Assembly: GCF_035917275.1 (NCBI RefSeq)
Contig: NZ_CP108508.1
Location: 1,240,001-1,304,000 of the forward strand
Source of the DNA: Streptomyces sp. NBC_01237
GTDB lineage: Bacteria > Actinomycetota > Actinomycetes > Streptomycetales > Streptomycetaceae
DNA: 64,000 nucleotides
Direction: 5' to 3'
Shown: positions 7,391 to 16,540 of the stretch, piece by piece
Layout of the letters: each line of letters opens with the position of its first letter
Numbering within the stretch: the stretch's first letter is position 1
Program-made: the position numbers and the translations under genes
Notes under the pieces: model-generated
What the model saw: only the letters and a program-made list of their open reading frames with translations
Told to the model about the DNA's origin: nothing
The model's database searches: none

Positions 7391-8560
7391 ATGGACCTGC
7401 TGAACACGCTGGTGGACAAGGGGCTGCGGCGCGAACTGCCGACCCGCGAAGAAGCGCTCGCCGTGCTGGCGACCTCCGATGACGAACTGCTCGATGTGGT
7501 GGCCGCCGCAGGGAAGGTGCGCCGCCAGTGGTTCGGGCGGCGCGTGAAGCTCAACTATCTGGTCAACCTCAAGTCCGGGCTCTGCCCCGAGGACTGCTCC
7601 TACTGCTCGCAGCGGCTGGGGTCGAAGGCGGAGATCCTCAAGTACACGTGGCTCAAGCCCGATGAGGCGTCCAAGGCCGCGGCCGCCGGGGTGGCCGGCG
7701 GGGCGAAGCGGGTCTGTCTGGTGGCGAGCGGACGCGGGCCGACGGACCGCGACGTCGACCGGGTGTCGCAGACGATCGAAGCGATCAAGGAGCAGAACGA
7801 GGGCGTCGAGGTCTGCGCCTGTCTCGGTCTGCTCTCCGACGGGCAGGCCGACCGGCTGCGGTCGGCGGGCGCGGACGCGTACAACCACAACCTCAATACG
7901 TCCGAGGGAACGTACGGGGACATCACGACCACGCACACCTACGCGGACCGGGTGGAGACCGTCCAGCAGGCGCAGGCCGCGGGGCTCTCGGCCTGTTCCG
8001 GGCTGATCGCCGGTATGGGTGAGAGCGATGCGGACCTGGTGGACGTGGTCTTCTCGCTGCGGGAGCTGGACCCGGACTCCGTTCCGGTGAACTTCCTGAT
8101 CCCGTTCGAGGGAACCCCGCTCGCCAAGGAGTGGAACCTCACCCCACAGCGCTGCCTGCGCATTCTGGCCATGGTCCGCTTCGTCTGCCCCGACGTCGAG
8201 GTCCGCCTCGCGGGCGGGCGCGAGGTGCATCTGCGCTCGATGCAGCCGCTCGCCCTGAACCTGGTGAACTCGATCTTCCTGGGCGACTATCTGACCAGCG
8301 AGGGCCAGGCCGGCCAGACGGACCTGGACATGATCGCCGATGCCGGTTTCGAGGTGGAGGGCGCGGGAACGACGACGCTGCCCGAGCACCGGGTGCCGTC
8401 CGGTGGCGGCTGCGGTTCGCACGAGGGCGGCTGCGCACCCTGCGGTGACACGGCCGCGGAGGGCGAGGAGCCCGTCTCCGCCGAGGTCCCGGCGGCGCGC
8501 ACGGATCTGGTGGCGGTCCGCCGCCGGGGCGCCGGTACGGATCTCGCGCCCAATGCCTGA
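7391..8560 (+). CDS. bioB: Biotin synthase
   Basis: This radical SAM enzyme inserts sulfur into dethiobiotin. The 4Fe-4S cluster cysteines are C65, C69 and C72 in [16 protein letters not shown] and the region around [10 protein letters not shown] carry further conserved residues. At 389 aa it is longer than the roughly 320-350 aa usual for BioB; the extra C-terminal part (after about residue 330) contains a Cys-rich stretch [15 protein letters not shown], which could bind metal. The stop codon overlaps the bioA start by 8 nt, so bioB, bioA and bioD form one operon. Confidence 0.96.
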   Translation: MDLLNTLVDKGLRRELPTREEALAVLATSDDELLDVVAAAGKVRRQWFGRRVKLNYLVNLKSGLCPEDCSYCSQRLGSKAEILKYTWLKPDEASKAAAAGVAGGAKRVCLVASGRGPTDRDVDRVSQTIEAIKEQNEGVEVCACLGLLSDGQADRLRSAGADAYNHNLNTSEGTYGDITTTHTYADRVETVQQAQAAGLSACSGLIAGMGESDADLVDVVFSLRELDPDSVPVNFLIPFEGTPLAKEWNLTPQRCLRILAMVRFVCPDVEVRLAGGREVHLRSMQPLALNLVNSIFLGDYLTSEGQAGQTDLDMIADAGFEVEGAGTTTLPEHRVPSGGGCGSHEGGCAPCGDTAAEGEEPVSAEVPAARTDLVAVRRRGAGTDLAPNA

Positions 8561-9905
8561 GACCTGCGCCCCCGAGTCGTCCGTAGCTCCCTCGCTCCCG
8601 CGCACGCCCGCGCTCGCCCCCGCCGAACTGCGCGCCCTGGACCGGGCGCACGTCTGGCACCCGTACGGCCCGATGCCGGGCCGGCAGGAACCGCTGGTCG
8701 TGGAGTCCGCGTCCGGGGTGCGACTCCGGCTCGCCGAACCGGCTTACGGGCAGAGCGAGTTGGTGGACGGCATGTCGTCCTGGTGGTCGGCGGTGCACGG
8801 CTACAACCACCCGGTACTCAACGACGCGGCGCGCGGTCAGCTGGACCGGATGAGCCATGTGATGTTCGGCGGGCTCACCCATGAGCCCGCCGTGCGCCTG
8901 GCGACACGGCTGGTGGAGATCACCCCGGAGCCGCTGCGCCACGTCTTTCTCGCCGATTCGGGCTCCGTCTCCGTCGAGGTCGCGGTGAAGATGTGCCTCC
9001 AGTACTGGCGTTCGGCGGGTCGGCCGGCCAAGCACCGGCTGCTGACCTGGCGCGGCGGCTACCACGGGGACACCTGGCAGCCGATGTCCGTGTGCGATCC
9101 CGAGGGCGGGATGCACGAACTGTGGTCGGGGGCGCTCCCCCGGCAGGTGTTCGCCGACGCGCCACCGGACGGTTTCGACGTGGAGCCGGACCCCGGCTAC
9201 ATACGCCGTCTGCGGGAACTGATCGCGTTCCACGCGGACGAACTCGCCGCGGTCATCGTGGAGCCCGTGGTGCAGGGTGCGGGCGGGATGCGGTTCCACT
9301 CGCCCGCGTATCTGCGGGTTCTGCGCGAGGCGTGCGACGAGAACGACGTCCTGCTGGTGTTCGACGAGATCGCGAGCGGCTTCGGCCGCACCGGAAAGCT
9401 GTTCGCCGCCGAGCACGCCGGGATCTCCCCCGATGTCATGTGTGTCGGCAAGGCCCTGACCGGCGGCTATCTGACCATGGCGGCGACGCTGTGCAGCTCC
9501 CGGGTGGCGGAGGGCATCTCCCGCGGCGAGGTTCCGGTGCTGGCCCACGGCCCGACGTTCATGGGCAATCCGCTGGCCGCCGCGGTGGCGTGCGCCTCCG
9601 TGGATCTGCTGGTCGGCCAGGACTGGGAGCGGGAGGTCGAGCGGATCGGCGCCGGGCTGCGGCACGGACTGGCCGCCGCGGCCGGTCTGCCCGGTGTCGT
9701 CGATGTACGGGTGCTGGGCGCCATCGGTGTCGTACAGCTCGATCACGAGGTGGACATGGAGGCCGCGACCCGGGCGGCCGTACGCACGGGTGTCTGGCTC
9801 CGGCCGTTCCGCGATCTCGTGTACACGATGCCGCCGTATGTGACCGGTGATGACGATGTGGCGCTGATCTGCCGGGCCGTGTGCGCGGCGGCCGAGGAGG
9901 GCTGA
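8553..9905 (+). CDS. bioA: Adenosylmethionine-8-amino-7-oxononanoate aminotransferase
   Basis: This 450-aa class III aminotransferase converts 8-amino-7-oxononanoate to 7,8-diaminopelargonate using SAM as amino donor. The PLP lysine is K300 in [10 protein letters not shown] and the cofactor aspartate is D271 in [13 protein letters not shown]. The start [10 protein letters not shown], overlapping the end of bioB, gives the normal family N-terminus with HVWHPYGPM; a longer frame upstream would merely translate bioB in another frame. bioD follows after 1 nt. Confidence 0.95.
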   Translation: MPETCAPESSVAPSLPRTPALAPAELRALDRAHVWHPYGPMPGRQEPLVVESASGVRLRLAEPAYGQSELVDGMSSWWSAVHGYNHPVLNDAARGQLDRMSHVMFGGLTHEPAVRLATRLVEITPEPLRHVFLADSGSVSVEVAVKMCLQYWRSAGRPAKHRLLTWRGGYHGDTWQPMSVCDPEGGMHELWSGALPRQVFADAPPDGFDVEPDPGYIRRLRELIAFHADELAAVIVEPVVQGAGGMRFHSPAYLRVLREACDENDVLLVFDEIASGFGRTGKLFAAEHAGISPDVMCVGKALTGGYLTMAATLCSSRVAEGISRGEVPVLAHGPTFMGNPLAAAVACASVDLLVGQDWEREVERIGAGLRHGLAAAAGLPGVVDVRVLGAIGVVQLDHEVDMEAATRAAVRTGVWLRPFRDLVYTMPPYVTGDDDVALICRAVCAAAEEG

Positions 9906-9906
9906 G

Positions 9907-10605
9907 ATGACGATTCTGGTGGTGTCCGGTACGGGTACCGAGATCGGCAAGACGGTGGTGACCGCCGCCGTGGCCGCGGCCGCCCGGGGCTGCCGGGTCG
10001 CGGTGCTCAAGCCCGCCCAGACCGGTCTCCGGCCCGGGGAGCCGGGGGACGCCTCCGAGGTGGTGCGTCTGGCGGGCGGTCATGTCACAGCGGTCGAACT
10101 GGCGCGCTTCCCCGAGCCGTTGGCCCCGGCGACCGCGGCGCGACGGGCCGGTCTCGCACCGGTGCGCCCGTACGAGGTCGCCGAGGCGGCCGAGAAGCTG
10201 GCCACCGAGCACGATCTGGTGCTGGTGGAGGGGGCGGGCGGGCTGCTCGTGCGGTTCGACGACGAGGGCGCCACACTCGCGGACGCGGCCCGGCTGCTGG
10301 CGGCGCCGGTGCTGGTGGTGGCGCAGGCGGGTCTCGGCACGCTCAATGTCACCGCGCTGACCGCGGAGGCCCTGCGGGCCCGGGGCCTGACGTGCCTCGG
10401 TGTGGTGGTGGGCAGCATGCCGGCCGAGCCGGATCTGGCCGCACGGTGCAATGTGGACGACCTGCCGGTGGCGGCCGGCGCCCCGCTGCTGGGCGCCGTC
10501 CCGGCCGGGGCGGGGGCGCTGGCACCCGCCGACTTCAGGGCGCGGGCGGCCAGTTGGCTGGCCCCGGAGCTCGGCGGGGTCCGTACGTGGACGACGGGGG
10601 GCTGA
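9907..10605 (+). CDS. bioD: Dethiobiotin synthetase
   Basis: This 232-aa ATP-dependent enzyme closes the ureido ring of dethiobiotin from 7,8-diaminopelargonate and CO2. The P-loop GTGTEIGKT is at residues 8-16, with LKPAQTG and VEGAGGLLV as further conserved blocks. It is the last gene of the bioB-bioA-bioD operon and starts 1 nt after bioA, so translation is probably coupled. Length and motifs are normal. Confidence 0.96.
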   Translation: MTILVVSGTGTEIGKTVVTAAVAAAARGCRVAVLKPAQTGLRPGEPGDASEVVRLAGGHVTAVELARFPEPLAPATAARRAGLAPVRPYEVAEAAEKLATEHDLVLVEGAGGLLVRFDDEGATLADAARLLAAPVLVVAQAGLGTLNVTALTAEALRARGLTCLGVVVGSMPAEPDLAARCNVDDLPVAAGAPLLGAVPAGAGALAPADFRARAASWLAPELGGVRTWTTGG

Positions 10606-10665
10606 GCGGGCCGGTACGGGGGAGAATCGAAGGCAGCCGCTGTTTTCCCGCCACGGAGGCCCGTC

Positions 10666-11361
10666 ATGCATCTGCGCAGCACGAAGATCCCCCGGGACGC
10701 CGTGCACCACCCGGTCTTCGCCCGGTTCTATGCCCGGATGAGCGTGAGCGCCGATCAGCGGGGCGGCATCGCCGCGTACCGCCGGGAGCTGCTGGCCGGG
10801 GTGTCCGGCCGGGTGATCGAGATCGGCGCGGGCAACGGGCTGAACTTCGCGCACTACCCGGGCGCCGTCTCCGAGGTGGTGGCGATCGAACCGGAGCGCA
10901 CCCTGAGGCAACTGGCGGTCCGTGCCGCACTGCGGTCCGAGGTGCCGGTGGACGTGGTGCCCGGCGCGGCGGAGGCGCTGCCGGTCAAGAGCGAGGCGTT
11001 CGACGTGGCCGTGGCCTCACTGGTCCTGTGCACGGTACGGGATCTGCCCCGGGCGCTCGCCGAGCTCAAGCGCGTCCTGCGGCCCGGTGGTGAACTGCGC
11101 TTCTTCGAACACGGGCTGGCGCCGGGCCGGCCCCTGGCGGTCGCACAGCGTGCCGCGGACCGGACCGTCTGGCCGTTGCTCTTCGGGGGCTGTCACACGG
11201 CGCGCGACACCCTCGCCGCGATCGAGGCCGCGGGCTTCGAGATGGGGACGTACCGCAGGCTGCGGATTCCGGAGAAGGGCGTGCAGCTCCCCACCTCGCC
11301 CTGTGTGCTGGGCGTGGCCCGTCGGCCCTTCACGGTGGACGGCCCGGCCGCGGCGGAATGA
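10666..11361 (+). CDS. Class I SAM-dependent methyltransferase
   Basis: This 231-aa protein has a SAM-binding motif I, VIEIGAGNGLNF (about 50-61), an acidic strand VVAIEPE, and the methyltransferase_11 block RVLRPGGELRFFEHG. It resembles the small UbiE/methyltransferase-like-7 group. The substrate is unknown. It follows bioD by 60 nt on the same strand and could be read from the same transcript, but a biotin role (for example BioC-like) is not supported: the sequence is nearer to general methyltransferase_11 proteins. Confidence 0.75.
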   Translation: MHLRSTKIPRDAVHHPVFARFYARMSVSADQRGGIAAYRRELLAGVSGRVIEIGAGNGLNFAHYPGAVSEVVAIEPERTLRQLAVRAALRSEVPVDVVPGAAEALPVKSEAFDVAVASLVLCTVRDLPRALAELKRVLRPGGELRFFEHGLAPGRPLAVAQRAADRTVWPLLFGGCHTARDTLAAIEAAGFEMGTYRRLRIPEKGVQLPTSPCVLGVARRPFTVDGPAAAE

Positions 11362-11475
11362 CCCGTCACGTCCCACTCCGGGGCGGGTGGCCGACCGGTC
11401 GCGCAGGGCTGCTGTCCGGTCTCACGTCGACCGGACGGTCGTACATCGGCCGACAGCGGCCGGGCGGGAGGGCCC

Positions 11476-11847
11476 TCACACGCTCCACTGCCGGAGCTCG
11501 TCCGCGATGGCCCGGACGTCGGCCTTGCCCTCCTTGACCAGCCGGGCCAGATCTCTCACCTGCTCGGGCGAGGTGATCACCTTCAGCCCGGAGGCGACCA
11601 GGTAGCCGTATGCCACGGCCGAGGCGAACATGGCGTTGGAGCGTTCGAGCGCGGGAACGTGGAGCAGCAGTTGCAGCAGGGCCGCGGCACGGGAATGCGG
11701 GTCGCTGTAGACGGGGCTGCCGAAGATCTCCGCCTCGTGGCGGCTCACCGCGGCGACGAGCGCGCCCCAGTCGACGACCTGCGGATCACCGGGCGTCTTG
11801 TGCTCGGCGACCATGAGCAGCCAGGAAAGGTCGATCCGTAGGTTCAA
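11476..11847 (-). CDS. Doc-like toxin component with degenerate Fic motif
   Basis: This 123-aa protein is encoded directly after, and overlapping by 4 nt, a ribbon-helix-helix gene, as in Phd-Doc type modules. The helical Fic/Doc fold is suggested by LQLLLHVPALERSNAMFASA (residues 59-78). Canonical Doc reads HxFxDxNKR; here H63, E68 and N71 remain but the spacing differs and the basic Lys/Arg are missing. It may be a divergent toxin family or an inactivated one. Similar degenerate proteins are common in Streptomyces. Confidence 0.65.
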   Translation of the reverse strand: MNLRIDLSWLLMVAEHKTPGDPQVVDWGALVAAVSRHEAEIFGSPVYSDPHSRAAALLQLLLHVPALERSNAMFASAVAYGYLVASGLKVITSPEQVRDLARLVKEGKADVRAIADELRQWSV

Positions 11848-12071
11848 CGGGTACCTTCGCGCTCCGGGCCGAACTCATCGGCGAACACCGATTCGTACTG
11901 CTTCATGAAGTCGGCCGCCGCTTCGACGAAGGTGTGTCCCACCTCGCCCGCGTCCTGTTTGACGAGCTCTTCTATGTAGCGGTTCACGCTCATCCCCCTC
12001 TGCAGCGCGCGCTGCCGCGCGGCCTCGGCGGTGGCCTCGTCCACTCGAACGTTCAGCTGAGTCTTGGGCAC
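11844..12071 (-). CDS. Ribbon-helix-helix antitoxin
   Basis: This 75-aa protein begins with a ribbon-helix-helix DNA-binding motif (QLNVRVDEATAEAARQRALQ, then GMSVNRYIEELV) and ends with a charged tail (VEAAADFMKQYESVFADEFG) that probably wraps the toxin. It precedes the Doc-like gene and overlaps it as ATGA, the standard antitoxin-first order. A perfect inverted repeat lies just upstream (12080-12099), as expected for autorepression by such antitoxins. Confidence 0.8.
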   Translation of the reverse strand: MPKTQLNVRVDEATAEAARQRALQRGMSVNRYIEELVKQDAGEVGHTFVEAAADFMKQYESVFADEFGPEREGTR

Positions 12072-12079
12072 AGCCTCAC

Positions 12080-12099
12080 GCTAGCGCGACTCCGCTAGC
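12080..12099. promoter_or_regulatory. Candidate operator of the toxin-antitoxin pair
   Basis: GCTAGCG (12080-12086) and CGCTAGC (12093-12099) are perfect inverted copies separated by 6 nt, 9 nt upstream of the antitoxin start codon. Ribbon-helix-helix antitoxins repress their own promoters through such palindromes. The match to this role is inferred from position. Confidence 0.55.
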
Positions 12100-12313
12100 A
12101 GCGGCAAGAGGAAGCCGGAGCTGCCCCGTACACCGTTCCCGCTCCATGGATCGCGGGATTCCCCGGTTCGGCGGACGCCCCGCCGTGCGCTTGGCATGGT
12201 GGGTGGCAAGCCATCGATCGGACCGTCCACCGGTCCACCGCCGTTGTGCGCCCGGCGCACCGGCGTTCCGTACCGCCGGGGTTCTCGGGGCGCCGGCGGA
12301 GTGAGGAGACGGT

Positions 12314-13195
12314 ATGACCAGGCCGTTCCGCTTCGGCGTGAACATGTTGACACCGACCGGCGGCGCGGAGTGGCGCGATCGCTGCCGCCGGGCGGAACAG
12401 CTCGGATTCGACGTGATCCTGGTCCCGGACCATCTGGGCATGCCCGCCCCCTTTCCCGCCCTGGTCGCCGCCGCCGCGGCCACGGAGCGCCCTCAGGTGG
12501 GCACGTTCGTACTGAATGCCGGTTTCTGGAATCCGACGCTGCTGGCCCGCGAGGCGGCGGGGACGGACGCGCTCACCGAGGGCCGCCTGGAGCTGGGAAT
12601 CGGCACCGGATACGTACGCGGGGAGCACGAGCAGGCAGGCATCCCGTTCCTCTCCCCCGGCGACCGGGTGGATCACCTGCGGCGTACGGTCCAGGAAGTG
12701 GACCGGCTCCTGCGGGACGAGGCCCATCTGCCCGCCCCCGTGCGGCGGCCCCGGCCCCCACTGATGATCGGCGGGAACGGGGACCGGGTCCTGCGACTCG
12801 CGGCCGAGTACGCCGACATCGTGGCGTTCACCGGAGCCGCGACGGGGAAGGACGGCTCACTCTCCATGATCAGCGCCGAACAGCTCGACGAGCGGGTCGC
12901 CGCCTACCAGGGGTTCGCGAGGGACCGCGAGACCCCGGCAGAGCTGAATCTGCTCCTCCAGAAGGTCGAGGTGACCGAGAACCGGCGTGCGGCCGTGAGC
13001 GGCCTGCTGCCGCCCTTCGCGGACCTCGACGACGAAACGGTGCTGGAGCTGCCGCTGTTCGCGGTCGGCACCGTGCGGCAGATCGCCGACCAGCTGCGCG
13101 AACAGCGGGAACGGTTCGGCTTCTCGTATCTGAGCGTGCTGGAGCCGTCGATGGAGGCGTTCGGACTGGTGATCGAGGAGCTGGCGGGCAGCTGA
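12314..13195 (+). CDS. LLM-class F420-dependent oxidoreductase
   Basis: This 293-aa luciferase-like TIM-barrel oxidoreductase probably uses coenzyme F420, the usual cofactor of the actinobacterial branch (the MSMEG_2516-type subfamily as I recall it). Typical blocks are FRFGVNM at the start, GFDVILVPDHLG, GTFVLNAGFWNPTLLAREAA and LELGIGTGYVRGEHEQAG. GAGGAG lies 6 nt before the ATG. It appears monocistronic; the substrate cannot be inferred. Confidence 0.85.
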   Translation: MTRPFRFGVNMLTPTGGAEWRDRCRRAEQLGFDVILVPDHLGMPAPFPALVAAAAATERPQVGTFVLNAGFWNPTLLAREAAGTDALTEGRLELGIGTGYVRGEHEQAGIPFLSPGDRVDHLRRTVQEVDRLLRDEAHLPAPVRRPRPPLMIGGNGDRVLRLAAEYADIVAFTGAATGKDGSLSMISAEQLDERVAAYQGFARDRETPAELNLLLQKVEVTENRRAAVSGLLPPFADLDDETVLELPLFAVGTVRQIADQLREQRERFGFSYLSVLEPSMEAFGLVIEELAGS

Positions 13196-13254
13196 CCGCG
13201 CGAACCCGGCGCGGAGTGCCCCGTACCGGAGCATGACGGAACCCGCCGGAGCAC

Positions 13255-13303
13255 GTCGGCGCGCGCTGTCGGCGTCTGTCGGCGCGTGTCGTCGGCGCGT
13301 GTC
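13255..13303. repeat. GTCGGC tandem repeats
   Basis: Four units start with GTCGGC at 13255, 13268, 13278 and 13291. The last two are exact 13-bp copies of GTCGGCGCGTGTC. The tract lies in a 218-bp gap between the oxidoreductase and a GNAT gene and may be slippage-prone. Confidence 0.6.
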
Positions 13304-13413
13304 GGAATCAGCAGGAATGCGACTGAGCGTGACGGAATACGGGCCGCGGGGTACGGGGTATCGCATGCCGAAACACTGTCGACGCCCCGGTCGCCCGGTG
13401 CTGGGATTACGTC

Positions 13414-13839
13414 ATGGATGATCTTTCGATACGCGTCGCGACGCCCGCCGACCTGGACGGGATTCTCGCCTTCTGGAAGGTGGCGGCCGAGGGCACCAGC
13501 ATCAGTGACGACCGGGAAGGCGTCGCACGCCTGGTGGAACGCGACCCCGAGTCCCTGATCCTCGCGGAGCGGGACGGCGCCCTCGCCGGAACCGTGATCG
13601 CGGGTTTCGACGGCTGGCGCTGCCATCTGTACCGGCTCGCGGTCCACCCCGACCAGCGCCGCCGAGGAGTCGGTGGTGCACTGCTCGCGGCCGCGGAGGA
13701 ACGGTTCGTCCGGCTGGGCGGGCGACGGGGCGACGCCATGGTGCTCGACCGCAACGATCTCGCGCGGCACGCCTGGCGAGCGGCGGGATACGTCCCGGAA
13801 GCCCAGTGGAGCCGGTGGGTGAAGCATCTGACCGGATGA
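13414..13839 (+). CDS. GNAT-family acetyltransferase
   Basis: This 141-aa single-domain N-acetyltransferase has the acetyl-CoA pyrophosphate loop HPDQRRRGVGGALL preceded by YRLAV, and a C-terminal AWRAAGYVPE block. The substrate is unknown. No strong ribosome binding site is seen, but the ATG opens directly into the domain (DLSIRVATPADLDGI). It is a single gene between the oxidoreductase and the transporter pair. Confidence 0.85.
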   Translation: MDDLSIRVATPADLDGILAFWKVAAEGTSISDDREGVARLVERDPESLILAERDGALAGTVIAGFDGWRCHLYRLAVHPDQRRRGVGGALLAAAEERFVRLGGRRGDAMVLDRNDLARHAWRAAGYVPEAQWSRWVKHLTG

Positions 13840-13975
13840 CCCCCGCGGAGGGACCGACTACCCTCGATCGACCACCCGCATGCGATATCGACGACCCGCC
13901 TGCGACTTTGCTGATCCTTTACTATGGGATCTCATTTCGACCACCCCCCTCTTCGAAAGGTGTGAGCGTCCGCCC

Positions 13976-14062
13976 ATGGGCGAGCCTCCCAGTAGCCGAC
14001 ATCGCCGACATCGCGCGATCCTCCTGACCCTGCCCGATCATGGGACGGAGGTGAACCGATGA
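13976..14062 (+). CDS. Possible upstream leader ORF of the CNNM/CorC operon
   Basis: A 28-codon frame starts MGEPPSSRHRR and ends NR-stop, with its TGA overlapping the ATG of the transporter gene as ATGA. GAAAGGTG lies about 13 nt upstream, a weak spacing. A Pro-Pro pair near the start and stop-start overlap resemble regulatory leader peptides of Mg2+ transporters in enterobacteria, but there is no sequence relation. It could equally be chance. Confidence 0.25.
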   Translation: MGEPPSSRHRRHRAILLTLPDHGTEVNR

Positions 14063-15396
14063 CCGAAGTGCTTCTGCTGCTCGTCGCGGTACTGCTCTCC
14101 CTGGCCTGTGGCGCCTTCGTCGCCGCGGAGTTCTCCCTGACCACGGTGGAGCGCGGCGAGCTCGAACGGGCCGTGGAGCGGGGCGACCGGGGCGCGTCGA
14201 GTGCCCTGAAGGCCGTTCGCAGCCTCACCTTCCAGCTCTCCGGTGCGCAGCTCGGCATCACGGTCACCAACCTGGTGGTCGGCATGCTCTCCGAACCGTC
14301 CATCTCCAAGCTGATCCGCGGACCGGTGGAGGCGATCGGCCTCTCACCCGGTGTGTCGTCCTCGATCGCCCTCGTGATCGGCACGGCCCTGTCCACCGTG
14401 GTCCTGATGGTGGTCGGCGAGCTCGTCCCGAAGAACTGGGCGATCTCCTCCCCGTTGGCCGTGGCCAAGGCGGTCGCCACACCGCAGCGTGCGTTCACCG
14501 CGGTGTTCCGCCCCTTCATCAGCCACCTCAACAACACCGCCAACCGGATCGTCCGCCGCTTCGGTCTCGAACCGGCGGAAGAACTGGCCTCGGCCCGCAG
14601 CCCCCAGGAGCTGGTGGCACTGGCCCGGCACTCCGCCAAGGCGGGCGCGCTGGAGGCGGACACCGCCGAGCTCTTCGTCCGCACCCTCAATCTGGCGGAA
14701 CTGACCGCGGAGAACGTGATGACGCCGCGGGTCCAGGTCACCGCCCTCGACATACAGGCGACGGCCGAGGATGTGGCCAACGCCACCCGGGCGACCGGAC
14801 TGTCCCGCTTCCCCGTCTACCGGGGCAGCCTCGACACGGTCGTCGGCGTGGCCCACATCAAGGACGTGCTGGCGATCCCGGCGGAGCAGAGGTCGCGCAG
14901 ACGAGTCTCGGAGATGCTGCGCGAACCCCTTCTCGTACCGGAGACGCTCACCGTGGACCGGCTGCTGGACCGGCTGTCCGGCAAACTCGCGATGGCCGTC
15001 GTGATCGACGAGTACGGCGGCACGGCCGGCGTGGTGACGCTGGAGGACATCGTCGAGGAGGTCGTCGGCGAGGTGCGCGACGAGCACGACCCGCACGAGA
15101 CACCGGACCTCGCCCCCGCCGGTGAGGACGCCGACGGACGCACCCTGTGGTCGGCCGACGGCGCGGCCCGCACCGACCAGCTCCGCACCATCGGGCTGCG
15201 GGTGCCGGACGGACCGTACGAGACGCTGGCCGGGCTGATCGCCACCGAGGTCGGCCGCATCCCGGCGGTGGGTGACACCGTCGAACTGGCCGACTGGCGG
15301 ATCGATGTGGTGGACGCCTCCGGGCGCCGCGCCGCGCGTGCCCTTCTGCACGCCCCGCTGCCCGGCTCCGAGGAAGACATGGAGGACGCACGATGA
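14059..15396 (+). CDS. CNNM/CorC-family membrane transporter, full length
   Basis: This 445-aa protein has an N-terminal CNNM (DUF21) domain with three to four membrane helices (about residues 1-125, including VGELVPKNWA), a CBS-domain pair (about 205-330) and a C-terminal CorC_HlyC domain (about 350-435). Family members bind Mg-ATP through the CBS pair and move Mg2+ or Co2+; older annotations call them hemolysin-like. GGAGGTGA lies directly before the ATG. It overlaps a paralogous gene by 4 nt, so the two probably form a heteromer or a coupled pair. Confidence 0.88.
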   Translation: MTEVLLLLVAVLLSLACGAFVAAEFSLTTVERGELERAVERGDRGASSALKAVRSLTFQLSGAQLGITVTNLVVGMLSEPSISKLIRGPVEAIGLSPGVSSSIALVIGTALSTVVLMVVGELVPKNWAISSPLAVAKAVATPQRAFTAVFRPFISHLNNTANRIVRRFGLEPAEELASARSPQELVALARHSAKAGALEADTAELFVRTLNLAELTAENVMTPRVQVTALDIQATAEDVANATRATGLSRFPVYRGSLDTVVGVAHIKDVLAIPAEQRSRRRVSEMLREPLLVPETLTVDRLLDRLSGKLAMAVVIDEYGGTAGVVTLEDIVEEVVGEVRDEHDPHETPDLAPAGEDADGRTLWSADGAARTDQLRTIGLRVPDGPYETLAGLIATEVGRIPAVGDTVELADWRIDVVDASGRRAARALLHAPLPGSEEDMEDAR

Positions 15397-16412
15397 TCGC
15401 CCTCCAGCTGTTCATCGGCCTCTTGACCCTCGTGGTCAACGCCTTCTTCGTCGGCGCGGAGTTCGCGCTGATCTCCGTACGCCGCAGCCAGATCGAGCCG
15501 GAGGCGGAGGCCGGGAACCGGCGGGCCCGCAGCGTCATCTGGGGACTGGAGCATGTATCTGCGCTCCTCGCGGCGGCCCAGCTCGGCATCACGCTCTGCA
15601 CACTGGTGCTGGGCATCGTCGCGGAGCCGGCCATCGCGCACCTCCTGGAGCCCGTCTTCGACGCGGTCGGTGTGCCGCACGGACTGGTCCATCCGATCTC
15701 GTTCGTGATCGCCCTGTCCGTGGCCACATATCTGCACATGCTGCTGGGCGAGATGGTCCCCAAGAACATCGCCCTGGCCGAGCCTGCCCGCAGCGCCCTC
15801 CTGCTCGGGCCGCCCCTGGTGGCCCTCGCCCGCGCCCTGCGTCCGGTGATCTTCACGATCAACGCCTTCGCCAACGCGCTCCTGAAGCTTCTGCGGGTGG
15901 AGACGAAGGACGAGGTGTCCGCGACCTTCTCGGACGACGAACTGGCGCGGCTGGTGAAGGACGCCGGGGACGCCGGGCTGGTCGACGACCGCTCGGCGGA
16001 GCGGCTGCGGCACGCCCTGGAACTGGGCCGTCGCCCGGTGCGGGACGTGGTCATGCCGGTCGACCGGGTGGTGTACGCCCGGATCGGCACCACACCCGAG
16101 GAGCTGGAACGCCTCTCCTCCGTGTCCGGCTTCTCGCGCTTCCCCGTGATGGACACCGAGGAGCGCATCCTGGGCTACCTCCATGTGAAGGACGCGCTGG
16201 ACGCGACTCCGCGCGATGTCCCCTTCCCGGTGACCGCGATGCGGCCGATCGCACGGGTGCGCGCGGCGACTCCGCTCGATGACGTGCTCACCGCGCTCCG
16301 GCGCAGCCGCACCCACCTGGCGGCCGTACTCGACGAGGACGGCCGGCTGGCGGGCATGGTCACGATGGAGGACGTACTGCGCGAGCTCGTGGGCAGGCCA
16401 CAGGCGCGCTGA
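15393..16412 (+). CDS. CNNM/CorC-family membrane transporter, short paralogue
   Basis: This 339-aa paralogue of the preceding gene has the CNNM domain (with LLGEMVPKNIALAEPA) and a CBS pair ending MVTMEDVLRELVG. It lacks the C-terminal CorC_HlyC domain found in its partner. Start and stop overlap as ATGA, giving translational coupling. A strong hairpin terminator follows 9 nt after the stop, so the operon ends here. Confidence 0.88.
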   Translation: MIALQLFIGLLTLVVNAFFVGAEFALISVRRSQIEPEAEAGNRRARSVIWGLEHVSALLAAAQLGITLCTLVLGIVAEPAIAHLLEPVFDAVGVPHGLVHPISFVIALSVATYLHMLLGEMVPKNIALAEPARSALLLGPPLVALARALRPVIFTINAFANALLKLLRVETKDEVSATFSDDELARLVKDAGDAGLVDDRSAERLRHALELGRRPVRDVVMPVDRVVYARIGTTPEELERLSSVSGFSRFPVMDTEERILGYLHVKDALDATPRDVPFPVTAMRPIARVRAATPLDDVLTALRRSRTHLAAVLDEDGRLAGMVTMEDVLRELVGRPQAR

Positions 16413-16420
16413 GTCACCAG

Positions 16421-16461
16421 GAGGGGCGGGACAGCCGACGTGCACGGCTGCCCCGCCCCTC
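16421..16461 (+). terminator. Hairpin terminator after the CNNM pair
   Basis: GAGGGGCGGGACAGCCG pairs with CGGCTGCCCCGCCCCTC over 17 bp with a single mismatch and a 7-nt loop. There is no U tract, which is common for streptomycete terminators. Confidence 0.75.
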
Positions 16462-16540
16462 ACTCATGTGCCGTGCCTGTCCATCCCCCGTCCCGGACGC
16501 CCGGACCCCGGCGCGGCTGCCACGGTACGATCGCAAGGCC

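Noticed and set aside
13840..14058. M-box or other Mg2+ riboswitch before the CNNM/CorC pair
   Set aside because: The leader contains GGCGAGCCTCCCAGTAGCC but not the conserved M-box core, and I could not fold a matching scaffold.
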